DNA of 64,000 nucleotides, taken from NCBI GenBank assembly GCA_021770785.1, contig JAETQH010000010.1, positions 39,465-103,464 of the forward strand, written 5' to 3'. Below the pieces are notes generated by a model, which was not told where the DNA came from, ran no database searches, and was given only the letters and a program-made list of their open reading frames with translations. Made by a program: the position numbers and the translations under genes. The DNA comes from Lachnospiraceae bacterium. Its GTDB lineage: Bacteria; Bacillota; Clostridia; Lachnospirales; Lachnospiraceae. The first letter of the stretch is position 1; every line of letters begins with the position of its first letter. Shown piece by piece: positions 1 to 9,532 of the stretch.

Positions 1-2
1 AG

Positions 3-296
3 CTTCTTACAGAGATTGCGGCAGAATGTGGTTTGGAGAGCCTTGCGGTGACGGAAAACCATGGTGCGGAAGCTTGTGACGCAGAAAACGGTGCCGGGCA
101 ACTGCTGACCATGGTGGAAACCACTTTGCGGGAAAACGAAGAAGGGCGTTTCCTGTTTCTGTTAAATCACGGGGAAAAGGAAGAAAAGGTTATGTTAAAA
201 GAAGGCGGGAGTGACCTTTTATCCGGGAAACATTATGAGGGCGGCGCAGGGCTTGTTCTGGAAGCTAAGGGAGTGGCTCTGTTGCAGTTAGGTTAG
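3..296 (+). CDS. Beta-galactosidase (GH42-like), C-terminal end only
   Basis: The reading frame is open from the window edge and ends at 296, so only about 97 C-terminal residues are visible. They contain a beta-sandwich-like stretch around FLFLLNHGEKEEKV, a DLLSGK turn and a final GVALLQL strand. This matches the small C-terminal domain of GH42 beta-galactosidases, where a 'LLNH...DLL(T/S)G...GV.VL' pattern is usual. The catalytic barrel lies outside the window, so the family call rests on this tail. It is followed after 11 bases by the GH29 gene, which suggests one operon. It could also be the tail of another glycosidase with the same accessory fold. Confidence 0.62.
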   Translation, partial: LLTEIAAECGLESLAVTENHGAEACDAENGAGQLLTMVETTLRENEEGRFLFLLNHGEKEEKVMLKEGGSDLLSGKHYEGGAGLVLEAKGVALLQLG

Positions 297-307
297 AAAA
301 GTGAAAG

Positions 308-1798
308 GTGAGAATTGTGAATCCAAACAGCGAGAAGGAAATTTTACAAAAAGTGGAGGAAATCATTGCAGAGGGTCCCTATCGGCCGGACTGGGACTCT
401 CTGGCGGAAATGGAGCTGCCCCGCTGGTTTTCCAAAGAGAAGCTTGGCATTTTCATTCATTGGGGGCTTTACAGTGTCCCGGCAAACTCCAATGAGTGGT
501 ATGCCAGAAATATGTACATTAAAGGAATGCCGGCGTATGAGTATCATGTAAAAACCTACGGCGCACAGAAGGATTTCGGCTACAAGGATTTTATCCCCTT
601 ATTTCAGGCAGAGCATTTCCAACCTGCCCAGTGGATGAAATTGTTTTCGGAGGCAGGGGCAGGCTACGTCTTTCCGGTGGCGGAGCACCATGATGGTTTT
701 CAGATGTATAAAAGTGAACTGTCGGACTGGAATGCGGCGGTCATGGGGCCGAAACGTGATATTTTAGGGGAATTAAAGGCAGAGGCGGAAAAACAGGGAA
801 TCCGCTTCTGTACCTCCTCTCACCGGGCGGAGCATTGGTTTTTCATGAGCCATGGGAAAGAATTTGACAGTGATATCAAAGAACCGCTGAAAAAGGGAGA
901 TTTCTACTGGCCCGCAATGCCGGAGCCTGAACCGGAAAATCTGTATTCAGAACCATACCCCGGCGAGGAATTCTTACGGGACTGGCTGGCGAGAACTGCG
1001 GAAATCATTTTAAATTACCGACCGAAGCTTCTTTATTTTGACTGGTGGATACAGCATGAGGCTTTTAAGCCCTACTTGAAAAAACTGGCGGCATTTTATT
1101 ATAACTGCGGGGAAAAATGGGGTGAGCCCGTTGCCATTTGCTACAAGCATGACGCCATGATGTTTGGCAGTGGAATTGTGGAGGTGGAGCGGGGAGGCTT
1201 TGCAGAACCGAAACCCTATGCCTGGCAGACGGATACCGCCGTCGCAAGAAATTCTTGGTGCTATACCGACAGCCTGGATTATAAAAGCAGTAATGAAATT
1301 ATCTGCACGCTGATAGATGTGGTCAGCAAAAACGGCAACCTGTTGTTGAACATTGGTCCGAAAGCGGACGGTACCATTCCGGAAGGAGACAAAAAAATAC
1401 TGAAGGATTTAGCTGCGTGGATGAAAGTAAACGGCGAGGCAATCAAAGGCGCAAAGGTATGGCGAAAATCCGCAGAAGGTCCTACCCGGGCAAAAGAGGG
1501 GCAGTTTTCCGATCAGACCGAGCAGATTTACACCAGCGAGGACTACCGGTTTACGGCAAACCACGGAAATATCTATGCCATCGCCTTATCCTGTCCCAGA
1601 GACGGAGTATTTCATGTGAAATCCTTAGCGGAAAGCAAGAATCAGAATGTGCCGGAATTTCATGGTATCGTTAAAAATGTACAAATTCTGGGCTATGAAG
1701 GAAATTTCCGATGGCATACCGACGGAGAGGGGCTGCATGTAGTGACAGACGGTATGGAAGCGGATTTTCCGGTAGTTTTGAAAGTTGAAGTGGAGTAA
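308..1798 (+). CDS. Alpha-L-fucosidase, GH29
   Basis: A retaining alpha-L-fucosidase of about 496 residues that removes terminal fucose from glycans. The N-terminal block LGIFIHWGLYSVPA (about residues 46-59), EHHDGFQMY (126-134) and the nucleophile motif LLYFDWW (Asp245) are typical of the GH29 barrel. The usual beta-sandwich tail follows from about residue 400. No signal peptide is visible, so it probably acts on imported oligosaccharides. The start is GTG at 308, or GTG at 317, which has AAAGGTGAG just upstream. It closely follows the beta-galactosidase tail and belongs to a run of sugar-removing enzymes with the GH31 and GH3 genes downstream. Confidence 0.9.
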   Translation: MRIVNPNSEKEILQKVEEIIAEGPYRPDWDSLAEMELPRWFSKEKLGIFIHWGLYSVPANSNEWYARNMYIKGMPAYEYHVKTYGAQKDFGYKDFIPLFQAEHFQPAQWMKLFSEAGAGYVFPVAEHHDGFQMYKSELSDWNAAVMGPKRDILGELKAEAEKQGIRFCTSSHRAEHWFFMSHGKEFDSDIKEPLKKGDFYWPAMPEPEPENLYSEPYPGEEFLRDWLARTAEIILNYRPKLLYFDWWIQHEAFKPYLKKLAAFYYNCGEKWGEPVAICYKHDAMMFGSGIVEVERGGFAEPKPYAWQTDTAVARNSWCYTDSLDYKSSNEIICTLIDVVSKNGNLLLNIGPKADGTIPEGDKKILKDLAAWMKVNGEAIKGAKVWRKSAEGPTRAKEGQFSDQTEQIYTSEDYRFTANHGNIYAIALSCPRDGVFHVKSLAESKNQNVPEFHGIVKNVQILGYEGNFRWHTDGEGLHVVTDGMEADFPVVLKVEVE

Positions 1799-1880
1799 AA
1801 GACGGGGGAAAAGGTTTAAGAAAAGAGTCCGGCAGAGATTCGCAATTTGCGTATTTTGTTGGTGTTTATGACGCAGAACC

Positions 1881-1908
1881 TTGACAAAAACCAAAATAAT
1901 GATATACA
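1881..1908 (+). promoter_or_regulatory. Promoter for the Rpn-family gene
   Basis: TTGACA at 1881-1886 and TATACA at 1903-1908, separated by 16 bases, lie about 90 bases upstream of the start at 2000. This is a good housekeeping-sigma match. It makes the Rpn-family gene an independent transcription unit rather than part of the glycosidase operon. Confidence 0.6.
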
Positions 1909-1999
1909 GTGTTTGTAGATATCTGATAATACACAGTAGTATGAGCAAGATTTTATCTGTTTATGCGTATATTTTCTTTCTGGGGAAAATGGGGGATTA

Positions 2000-2950
2000 A
2001 TGGGCGAAAAAGATACAAAAGCAAAAGAATACTTGTCTGACAATAGCCGTTTTGCAGATTTATGCAATTATGTCCTGTTTCAGGGAGAGCAGATTATTAA
2101 GGCAGAGACACTTATCGAGAAAGATTCCACAGAAGTATTATCCATATTAGTTGACGGCAGGGAAGAACAGTTCCAGAAATGGCGGGATTTAATAAAGGGA
2201 ACTGTTATTAAAAGAAACAAAGATATGGTATTTGTACTTATTGGCATCGAAAATCAATCAGATATCCACTATGCAATGCCCGTTAAAAACATGATATACG
2301 ACGCATTAAATTATGGGTCGCAGGTAAAGGAAACTGCCAGGAGACACAGGAAAAATCATGATAAACTTACTCCGGCAGAGTTCTTATCCGGTTTCAGAAA
2401 AGATGATAAACTTACGCCGGTTATAACGATTACGTTATACTGGGGAGCCGATAAATGGGACGGACCAAGAACGATGCATGATATGTTGGAACATTCGGAT
2501 GAAGCATTGATAAAATTTATTCCTGATTATCATATTAATCTTGTGGTTCCGGAAGAAATTGATGATTTTAAGAAGTTTCGGACCACACTTGGAGAAGTAT
2601 TAGAGACAATAAAAGTATCTAATGATAAAGAGCAGATGCGGCAGTTAATATTCTCAAACCCAGCGTTTCAAAAGATGGATAATGAATCCGTTGCAGCAAT
2701 AAATACTTTTCTTGGAACAAATATTCCACTCAATAAAAATGAGGAGGTGACGGACATGTGCAAAGCATGGGATGACCTGATGAATGAAGGAATTGAAAAA
2801 GGAATCGAAAAAGGAATTGAAAAAGGACGTATCAATATTATCGCTGATTTTTTGCTGAGTGGAGGAACAGAAGAGCAGGCAAAAGAAATGCTGAAAGCCT
2901 CTGAACATGAAGTCAGCAGCGCCAAAGAACTGCTGACTGTAAAAATATAG
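2000..2950 (+). CDS. Rpn family PD-(D/E)XK nuclease / putative transposase
   Basis: A 316-residue member of the Rpn (recombination-promoting nuclease, formerly 'transposase_31'-like) group, abundant in Lachnospiraceae. The central block VLIGIENQSDIHYAMPVKN, with the conserved E-x-Q-S and a following Y, fits the PD-(D/E)XK-like core of this family. The C-terminal part carries the typical glycine/lysine repeat GIEKGIEKGIEKG (about residues 268-280), followed by a short helical tail. Members are linked to DNA cleavage and RecA-independent horizontal gene transfer, but the role of this copy is unknown. It has its own promoter and terminator and no terminal inverted repeats, so it is not a complete insertion sequence. 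It sits between glycosidase genes as a lone insertion. Confidence 0.8.
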   Translation: MGEKDTKAKEYLSDNSRFADLCNYVLFQGEQIIKAETLIEKDSTEVLSILVDGREEQFQKWRDLIKGTVIKRNKDMVFVLIGIENQSDIHYAMPVKNMIYDALNYGSQVKETARRHRKNHDKLTPAEFLSGFRKDDKLTPVITITLYWGADKWDGPRTMHDMLEHSDEALIKFIPDYHINLVVPEEIDDFKKFRTTLGEVLETIKVSNDKEQMRQLIFSNPAFQKMDNESVAAINTFLGTNIPLNKNEEVTDMCKAWDDLMNEGIEKGIEKGIEKGRINIIADFLLSGGTEEQAKEMLKASEHEVSSAKELLTVKI

Positions 2951-2983
2951 AAACAGAGCAGAACATCAGCCAAAGAACAGTTT

Positions 2984-3026
2984 GGAAGGTCCGCAGAAAG
3001 ATGTCAGACCTTCTAGGCGTTTTTTG
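2984..3026 (+). terminator. Intrinsic terminator after the Rpn gene
   Basis: GAAGGTC (2985-2991) pairs with GACCTTC (3007-3013), followed by a T-rich run ending near 3026. It lies between the convergent Rpn gene and the AraC-type regulator and probably serves both. Confidence 0.55.
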
Positions 3027-3034
3027 ATAAAAAT

Positions 3035-4588
3035 TTACCCTTTTCTATTCTCTTTTCGGAACTCCGCTGGACTTTTTCCCACATACTTTTTAAACTTAAT
3101 ATGGAAATAATCCACATTCCGGTATCCGACTTTTTCCGCAATGCTGTAAACCTTCATATCCGAAGAAATCAGCAGTTCTTTCGAGTGCTCAATCCGCACA
3201 TGGTCCACATAGGAGTTGAAATTCTCTCCCATCTTTTTCGAAAAAAATTTTCCAAGATAAGAACTGTTATATCCGAACAGCGGCGCAATATTTTCCAGCG
3301 TAATATTGCCGGAATAATTATGGTTAATATAATGCAGAATATCATCCAGCACGCTTTCCCTCGAGGAATTTCCGATAGAAGTGATGACAACCTCAAAAAG
3401 CTCTGTCAGATAAAGCACAATTTCATACAGATAATACCGTTCTTTGATGGATTTAATAACCTCCGCATTGCTCGGAAACGGAATATTTGCGTTATTGTAC
3501 AGGTGGTTGATTCGTTCTTTAATCTGTAAAAATAAATCCGTGAGAAACAGACGAATCGATTCAATGGAATCCGCCGCATTGTAAAGCTCAGACTCTAACT
3601 GTTTTAGGGTTTCCGCTAACATGTTACGGTTGAATGCCTGTAAATATCCGAACAATTTTTCCGTGTAGCTGTTCTTTAAATCATCATTTAAGATGTAAGA
3701 TAACTTTTCCGGATCCGGTAACTCCTCCCAGCCGATGGTGTGCTGTTCCTGCTCACAGAAAAAGCGGCGTTCAAGGAGCAGAGAAGCCTGGCGGTAGGAA
3801 ATTTTTACATCGGAAAGGGAGGAAACACATTTTCCATAGGTCAGAAAGAGCGTGTCAAGGGGCGAATCCTTCTGGGGTCGGTTTTCCTGGTGGTAGCGGT
3901 TCAAAAAATCATTGAATTTCTGAATAGCAAATTTACCCTTTAGCAGTACAATTTCCCTGCCGTTGTCGTTGATGCTATCGTAGGAGTGGTTATTCTGATT
4001 CGTCACCCGCAGCAAATCGGAAAAAAGGTAAGCAGCATCGGAATGGCTGTGGCTGTATTTTTCATAGATAATTACCTGATAGGTGTCGGCGGTTAGCTGA
4101 AGTTCCTTAGGGGAAAAACGGGAAAAGTCAGCCCTGCCCAGAAAAATATCACGGATAATCGTCTCTCTGGCACGCTGGCGGAAAATCTTCCGGGAGCTTT
4201 CCGAAACAAATTCGGCATCTAACTGGGATTTGACGGAAATGAGAATTTCCTGCAGTTCATCCTCGTCAATGGGCTTGGTTAGATAGTACTGTACCCCGTA
4301 ACGGATGGCCTCCTGGGCATATTTAAAATCAGAATAACCGCTGAGGATAATGATTTTCCCTTTAAATCCCTGGGTTCTTGCTTCCCGGATAACGTCTAAG
4401 CCGGACATTCCCGGCATACGGATGTCAAGAAGTACCACATCCGGCTGTTTTGACAGGATTTCCTGATAAGCAGCATCTCCGCCTGAGGCTTCACCTGTAA
4501 TGGAAAAGCCCAATGCTTCATAGTCTAAAAGACATTTAATCCCCTCCCGGATGATTGCTTCATCATCCGCAATAAATAATTGATACAT
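3035..4588 (-). CDS. YesN-type response regulator with AraC DNA-binding domain
   Basis: A 517-residue two-component response regulator. The receiver domain (about 1-120) shows the acidic pair in FIADDE (Asp8/Asp9), the phosphoacceptor Asp55 in VVLLDIRMPG and the LTKP lysine. A long linker region follows, then a C-terminal AraC/XylS double helix-turn-helix (about 415-515) with the signature SIAEKVGYRNVDYFHIKFKK. Such proteins usually pair with a YesM-type sensor kinase and control carbohydrate genes; no kinase is in the window. The start is the ATG at 4588 with AGGAG upstream, although the frame stays open further out. It is divergent from the GH31 gene, its most likely target. Confidence 0.9.
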   Translation of the reverse strand: MYQLFIADDEAIIREGIKCLLDYEALGFSITGEASGGDAAYQEILSKQPDVVLLDIRMPGMSGLDVIREARTQGFKGKIIILSGYSDFKYAQEAIRYGVQYYLTKPIDEDELQEILISVKSQLDAEFVSESSRKIFRQRARETIIRDIFLGRADFSRFSPKELQLTADTYQVIIYEKYSHSHSDAAYLFSDLLRVTNQNNHSYDSINDNGREIVLLKGKFAIQKFNDFLNRYHQENRPQKDSPLDTLFLTYGKCVSSLSDVKISYRQASLLLERRFFCEQEQHTIGWEELPDPEKLSYILNDDLKNSYTEKLFGYLQAFNRNMLAETLKQLESELYNAADSIESIRLFLTDLFLQIKERINHLYNNANIPFPSNAEVIKSIKERYYLYEIVLYLTELFEVVITSIGNSSRESVLDDILHYINHNYSGNITLENIAPLFGYNSSYLGKFFSKKMGENFNSYVDHVRIEHSKELLISSDMKVYSIAEKVGYRNVDYFHIKFKKYVGKSPAEFRKENRKG

Positions 4589-4763
4589 AATAAAAATCCG
4601 CTCCTGAAAAGTTCTCTGTTCATAAAGTATAAAATTTTCTGTGATTTTTGTCAAATTTGTAGGGTGTTTTATCTGCATTTTCAAGGGTATCTTCTCAAAG
4701 AAAAATATTGTATGATGAAGAAAATAAATGATACTAATTATTTATGAAAGAAGGAGAGATACT

Positions 4764-7103
4764 ATGAAATTCAGTAACGGATGCTGGCTTCAAAAAGAAA
4801 ATTATGAATGCTTTTCACCGGCGCAGGTGTATTTTTCAAGGTTAGAGGCAGATATGGTGACGATTTGCGCACCCACTGGCCGGATAAATCACAGGGGAGA
4901 CACCTTAGGCGGTATCAATCTTACCATAAAAGTTACGGCGCCTTATCCGGAAGTGCTGCGGATACAGACTTACCATCATATGGGAATGCAGGAGAAAACA
5001 CCGTCCTTTGAAATCGCAGCTCCTAAAACCGGGAACTTAAAGGCGGAGGAAACAGAGGAAAAATTAACAATTTCAAGCGGCACGCTGCGTTTAGAGGTAG
5101 GGAAAGACAACGGAGCCCTTACCTTCTTCCGTGGAGAGGAAAAAATTACCGCAAGCGGCTGGAGAGATTTAGCCTACATGAAAACTGACTGGAAAGGCTT
5201 TGCCTATGACAAAGGCCCGGAGGACGCCTATATGAGGGAGCAGCTTTCTTTGTCCGTGGGGGAACTGATTTACGGTCTTGGTGAGCGTTTTTCCGCTTTC
5301 GTAAAAAACGGACAGAGTGTGGATATCTGGAACGAGGACGGCGGTACTTCCACAGAGCAGTCCTATAAAAATATTCCGTTTTATATTTCCAATAAGGGCT
5401 ACGGCGTATTTGTGAATCACCCGGAAAAAGTTTCCTTTGAGGTGGCAACCGAGATGGTGACTAAGGTGGAATTTTCCGTTCCGGGGGAGAGTCTGGATTA
5501 TTTTCTCATCAACGGCCCTACCATGAAAGAGGTGCTGATGCGTTATACCGACATTACCGGAAAACCGTCGCTGCCGGCGCCTTGGACCTTCGGGCTGTGG
5601 CTTTCTACCTCCTTTACTACCAATTATGACGAAGAGACGGTCAATAAGTTTGTGGACGGAATGATAGAGCGGAAAATTCCCTTATCCGTATTCCACTTTG
5701 ACTGCTTCTGGATGAAAGATTTCAACTGGTGTGACTTCACTTGGGATTCCAGAGTTTTCCCGGACCCGGAGGGCATGTTAAAGCGCCTGAAAGAAAAGGG
5801 ATTAAAAATCTGCGTCTGGATCAACAGCTATGTGGGACAGGAATCGAGTATGTTTGAGGAAGGTGTCAAAGGCGGCTACTTCTTAAAACGCAAAAGCGGC
5901 GATGTATGGCAGTGGGATATGTGGCAGCCGGGGCTTGCCATCGTAGACTTTACCAATCCGGCAGCCTGTGAGTGGTACGGCAAAAAGTTAGAAGCTCTGC
6001 TGGATATGGGAGTAGACTGTTTTAAGACTGACTTCGGTGAGAGAATTCCAACAGATGCCGTATACTTTGACGGTTCTGACCCGGTAAAAATGCACAATTA
6101 CTACACCTACCTTTACAATAAAACTGTATATGAAGTTATCAAAAAGAAAAAAGGCGAAAAGGAGGCAATCCTCTTTGCCCGTTCCGCCACCGCAGGCGGT
6201 CAGAAATTCCCGGTACACTGGGGCGGCGACTGTTGGTCTGACTATGAGTCCATGGAAGAGAGTTTGCGGGGAGGTCTGTCCTTAACCAGTTCCGGCTTCG
6301 GATTCTGGAGCCATGATATCGGCGGCTTTGAGAGTACCTCCACACCGGATGTATACAAGAGATGGTGCGCATTTGGCTTGCTTTCCACTCACTCCAGACT
6401 CCACGGCTCCACCTCGTACCGTGTCCCCTGGGTGTATGACGAAGAGGCGGTGGATGTGGTCCGTTTCTTCGCTCAGTTAAAAGCCTCCCTGATGCCATAC
6501 CTGTATCGCAACGCCATTGAGACCTCCCAGACAGGCATCCCAATGATGCGCAGCATGGTGTTGGAGTTTACCGGGGACAGAAACTGCGCCTACCTTGCAG
6601 ACCAGTACATGTTAGGGGATTCCTTACTGGTAGCTCCCATTTTCCGTGAGGACGGCATTGCTGAATATTACCTGCCGGAAGGCACCTGGACCTCCTTCCT
6701 TACCGGGGAAGTCAAAGAAGGCGGGAAATGGTATACCGAAAAACACGGTTACTTAAGCATACCTCTCTATGTCAGAGAAAACAGCATTGTGGCGGTGGGC
6801 GCTAAAAATGACAATGCCGTATACGATTATGCTGATAACGTAACCTTCCGTGCCTATGCAATAGAAGTTGGAAAAACGGTTCAGACCACCGTTTACAACA
6901 CCGAGAATGAGCCGGAAGCCTCCATTTCCATCACCCATGAGGGAAGTGTTTATAAAATTTCGGCAGACAGCCCAAAGAACAGTAAGGTGGAATTAGTAAA
7001 TGTCGGAACTCCGTCAGAGGTAACCGGAGCGGTTTACCGTATGGAAGAAAACAATCTTGTCATAGAACTTTCCGGCAACCAGAGAGTAGAAGTGAAATTT
7101 TAA
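4764..7103 (+). CDS. yicI: Alpha-xylosidase, GH31 (YicI-like)
   Basis: A 779-residue GH31 enzyme that releases alpha-linked xylose from the non-reducing end of xyloglucan-type oligosaccharides such as isoprimeverose. The nucleophile motif DCFKTDFGERIPTDAV places Asp423, and the acid/base lies in HWGGDCWSDYESM at Asp489. The 66-residue spacing equals that of E. coli YicI (416/482). Length is close to the 772 residues of YicI. No signal peptide is visible, so the protein is cytoplasmic. The start at 4764 is set by AAGGAGAGATACT directly upstream. A GH3 beta-glucosidase follows after 39 bases, and the divergent AraC-type regulator probably controls both. It could also act on other alpha-glycosides. 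Confidence 0.93.
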   Translation: MKFSNGCWLQKENYECFSPAQVYFSRLEADMVTICAPTGRINHRGDTLGGINLTIKVTAPYPEVLRIQTYHHMGMQEKTPSFEIAAPKTGNLKAEETEEKLTISSGTLRLEVGKDNGALTFFRGEEKITASGWRDLAYMKTDWKGFAYDKGPEDAYMREQLSLSVGELIYGLGERFSAFVKNGQSVDIWNEDGGTSTEQSYKNIPFYISNKGYGVFVNHPEKVSFEVATEMVTKVEFSVPGESLDYFLINGPTMKEVLMRYTDITGKPSLPAPWTFGLWLSTSFTTNYDEETVNKFVDGMIERKIPLSVFHFDCFWMKDFNWCDFTWDSRVFPDPEGMLKRLKEKGLKICVWINSYVGQESSMFEEGVKGGYFLKRKSGDVWQWDMWQPGLAIVDFTNPAACEWYGKKLEALLDMGVDCFKTDFGERIPTDAVYFDGSDPVKMHNYYTYLYNKTVYEVIKKKKGEKEAILFARSATAGGQKFPVHWGGDCWSDYESMEESLRGGLSLTSSGFGFWSHDIGGFESTSTPDVYKRWCAFGLLSTHSRLHGSTSYRVPWVYDEEAVDVVRFFAQLKASLMPYLYRNAIETSQTGIPMMRSMVLEFTGDRNCAYLADQYMLGDSLLVAPIFREDGIAEYYLPEGTWTSFLTGEVKEGGKWYTEKHGYLSIPLYVRENSIVAVGAKNDNAVYDYADNVTFRAYAIEVGKTVQTTVYNTENEPEASISITHEGSVYKISADSPKNSKVELVNVGTPSEVTGAVYRMEENNLVIELSGNQRVEVKF

Positions 7104-7142
7104 AAAGAAGCAGTAAAATTTTTTAGAAAGGAACGAATTTTT

Positions 7143-9290
7143 ATGCAGAATACAGAAATCTACATAAACGAATTACTTTCCCAGTTGACGCTGGAAGAAA
7201 AAATCGGCATGATTCACGGCGCTGGTCTTTTCCGCACCGAAGCCGTGGAGCGTCTGGGTATTCCGCCCCTCACTATGTCTGACGGTCCCATGGGTGTTCG
7301 TGCTGAATTTGCAGACAACGAGTGGCGCAGCGTAGGCACGACGGATGATTTTGTTTCCTACCTTCCTTGCAACAGCGCCATTGCTTCCACCTGGAACCGT
7401 GAATTAGCGGGAAAAGCAGGTGAGGTGCTGGGCGAAGAGGCAAGGGCACGCAGCAAAGACGTGATTTTAGCCCCCGGCATTAACATTAAGAGAAGTCCTC
7501 TCTGCGGCAGAAACTTTGAATACATGAGCGAGGATCCAAGGCTGGTGGAAGAAATGGTAGTCCCCATGGTAAAGGGAATCCAGAAGGGGGATACCGCAGC
7601 CTGCGTCAAACATTTTGCGGCGAACTCTCAGGAGACGGAGCGCCTCTGGGTGGACACTATCGTAGACGAGCAGACCTTAGAGGAAATATATTTTCCAGGC
7701 TTTCAGGCGGCAGTGGAAAAAGGCGGCATTTTCTCTTTGATGGGAGCTTATAACCTGCTCAACGGCGAGCACTGCTGTACCAGTAAATCTCTGTTAAATA
7801 AAAAGCTCCGTGAGGAATGGAAGTTTGACGGCATGGTTGTTTCTGACTGGGGCGGCGTCCATGATACGGTAAAGGCGGCGGAATCCGGATTAGATATTGA
7901 GATGGATGTGACGTATGAATTTGACAAACACAATCTTGCAAAACCGTTGCTGGAAAAAATCAAGGCAGGGGAATTGTCGGAGGATTTGGTGGATGAAAAA
8001 GTCCGCAACATTTTGCGTCTGATGCTTCGTCTTAAGATGATTGGAGAGCAAAAAGAAGAGAGAAAACGAGGCTCCTACAACACCAAGGAACATCAGCAGG
8101 CAGTCCTTGAGGTGGCAAGGGAATCTGTGATTCTTTTAAAGAATGAGAAGCAGATTCTTCCGCTGAATGCTGATAAGGTAAAGAAGGTGGCGGTTATCGG
8201 CGGCAATGCGGCGGCAATTCATTCCAACGGAGGCGGCAGTGCGGAAATTAAAGCGTTGTATGAGATTTCCCCGCTGATGGGTATTAAAAAGATTTTGGGC
8301 GGCAATGCCAAGGTCTCCTATGCGCCGGGTTATGTGCTGCCGGAGAAAAAGCAAGGGGACGGAACCAACTGGCAGGCGGAGAGCACCCAGCATGACTGGA
8401 GCGGCGAGCGGAAGGAGAAAACCTTAAGTGCTGAGGAAATAAGAAAGGCAGAAGAGAAAAAGGCTGCCTGCTTAAAGGAAGCGCTTGAGCTGGCAAAAGA
8501 AAGCGACACCGTTATTTTCGTAGGCGGTCTGAACCACGTGTATGATGTGGAGGGACAGGACAGGGCGGATATGAAGCTGCCTTACGGACAGGATGAGGTG
8601 CTTGCCGCATTGTTAAAGGAAGTTCCGGATACGGTTGTGGTGATGTTTGCAGGCTCTCCGGTGGAAATGCCCTGGCTTTCCGAGGCGGCAACTGTGGTAT
8701 GGAGCTACTATGCAGGTATGGAGGGCGGAACCGCCCTTGCCGAGGTACTGTTTGGAAAAGTAAATCCTTCGGGAAAACTGGCGGAAACCTTTATTAAGAC
8801 GGCGGGACAGTGTCCGGCACACACCATCGGTACCTTTGGAAAGAAAGATAAGGCGGAATACAAAGAGGGCAGAATGGTGGGGTACCGCTATTACGATACG
8901 GAAGAGACAGAGGTTCATTTCTGTTTCGGGCATGGACTTTCCTACAGTCATTTTGTATATAAGGACCTGCAGTTACAGAAGGAGGGGGAAGAGGTCGAGA
9001 TTTCTCTCACCGTAAAGAACGACAGTACGGTGGATGGAAAAGAGACGGTTCAGATATATGTGGCAGAGAAGGATGCGAAAGAAGGAGAGCCGTCCCACCA
9101 GCTGAAGGCGTTTGAAAAAATCTTTGTTAAGGCAGGGGAAGAAAAGCTGGTTACCTTTGTACTGACAAAACGGGATTTTTCCCATTATGATGTGGAGAAA
9201 CATGCTTTTGTGGTTTGCGGGGGAACTTATGAGATACAGGCGGGGACTTCCTCGAGGGATATTTTCTTAAGGGAGAATATTCGGTATTAA
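7143..9290 (+). CDS. Beta-glucosidase / beta-xylosidase, GH3
   Basis: A 715-residue retaining GH3 glycosidase. The N-terminal barrel contains KHFAANSQE (substrate-binding His/Lys) and the nucleophile motif MVVSDWGGVHD with Asp235. The alpha/beta sandwich with GGLNHVYDVEGQDRAD follows and may supply the acid/base. A fibronectin-III-like C-terminal domain (about 600-715) completes the standard layout. No signal peptide is seen, so it probably hydrolyses imported beta-glucosides. It follows the alpha-xylosidase by 39 bases, with AGAAAGGA upstream of the ATG, and is probably co-transcribed. Substrate preference (glucose or xylose) cannot be decided from sequence; next to GH31 and GH29, a role on xyloglucan fragments is likely. 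Confidence 0.92.
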   Translation: MQNTEIYINELLSQLTLEEKIGMIHGAGLFRTEAVERLGIPPLTMSDGPMGVRAEFADNEWRSVGTTDDFVSYLPCNSAIASTWNRELAGKAGEVLGEEARARSKDVILAPGINIKRSPLCGRNFEYMSEDPRLVEEMVVPMVKGIQKGDTAACVKHFAANSQETERLWVDTIVDEQTLEEIYFPGFQAAVEKGGIFSLMGAYNLLNGEHCCTSKSLLNKKLREEWKFDGMVVSDWGGVHDTVKAAESGLDIEMDVTYEFDKHNLAKPLLEKIKAGELSEDLVDEKVRNILRLMLRLKMIGEQKEERKRGSYNTKEHQQAVLEVARESVILLKNEKQILPLNADKVKKVAVIGGNAAAIHSNGGGSAEIKALYEISPLMGIKKILGGNAKVSYAPGYVLPEKKQGDGTNWQAESTQHDWSGERKEKTLSAEEIRKAEEKKAACLKEALELAKESDTVIFVGGLNHVYDVEGQDRADMKLPYGQDEVLAALLKEVPDTVVVMFAGSPVEMPWLSEAATVVWSYYAGMEGGTALAEVLFGKVNPSGKLAETFIKTAGQCPAHTIGTFGKKDKAEYKEGRMVGYRYYDTEETEVHFCFGHGLSYSHFVYKDLQLQKEGEEVEISLTVKNDSTVDGKETVQIYVAEKDAKEGEPSHQLKAFEKIFVKAGEEKLVTFVLTKRDFSHYDVEKHAFVVCGGTYEIQAGTSSRDIFLRENIRY

Positions 9291-9305
9291 ACAACTGTGC
9301 TGGTC

Positions 9306-9351
9306 TGTATGGAAATTTGCAAAGGATGGGGGTATAATTCTGATGTTGGGA
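9306..9351 (+). repeat. Promoter-like direct repeat, copy 1
   Basis: This 46-base stretch closely matches 11929-11974: both read TGTATGGAAATTTGC, then GGTATAATT and TGATGTTG at the same spacing. It carries a strong -10 box TATAAT (9333-9338) with an extended GGG context and sits about 40 bases before the start of the truncated reductase at 9392. The two copies flank the block of broken genes, which suggests a duplicated promoter region. Confidence 0.6.
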
Positions 9352-9391
9352 ATAAACAAGAGATTCTAATTTGCAAAGAGGAGACAGTTCC

Positions 9392-9532
9392 ATGAGAAAA
9401 GTTGTTTTATTTATTGCAATGAGCCTTGACGGGTATATTGCGGATGAGCATGGCAATGTAGACTGGCTTAATGGACAGGACATGAGTGTGGAAAATATGG
9501 ATACTTGCCCTGCTGTTGCTGATGCCCTATGA
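9392..9532 (+). pseudogene. Dihydrofolate reductase-fold (RibD C-terminal-like) gene fragment
   Basis: A proper ribosome binding site (GAGGAGACAG) and ATG begin a frame reading MRKVVLFIAMSLDGYIADE and then NVDWL. This is the classic N-terminus of the dihydrofolate reductase/RibD C-terminal superfamily (YyaP/YwjB-like reductases). Similarity stops at about residue 32 (near base 9484), where the sequence passes out of frame into a membrane protein; the frame closes at 9532. About 140 residues expected for this family are missing. It cannot be functional and is read as the 5' stub left by a deletion. Confidence 0.72.

Noticed and set aside
2000..2950. Complete insertion sequence around the Rpn gene
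   Set aside because: No terminal inverted repeats or target duplications are visible; the gene has an ordinary promoter and terminator.
6139..6543. Long antisense open frame inside the GH31 gene
   Set aside because: It is fully covered by the alpha-xylosidase, which has intact motifs; no ribosome binding site or similarity supports the opposite strand.
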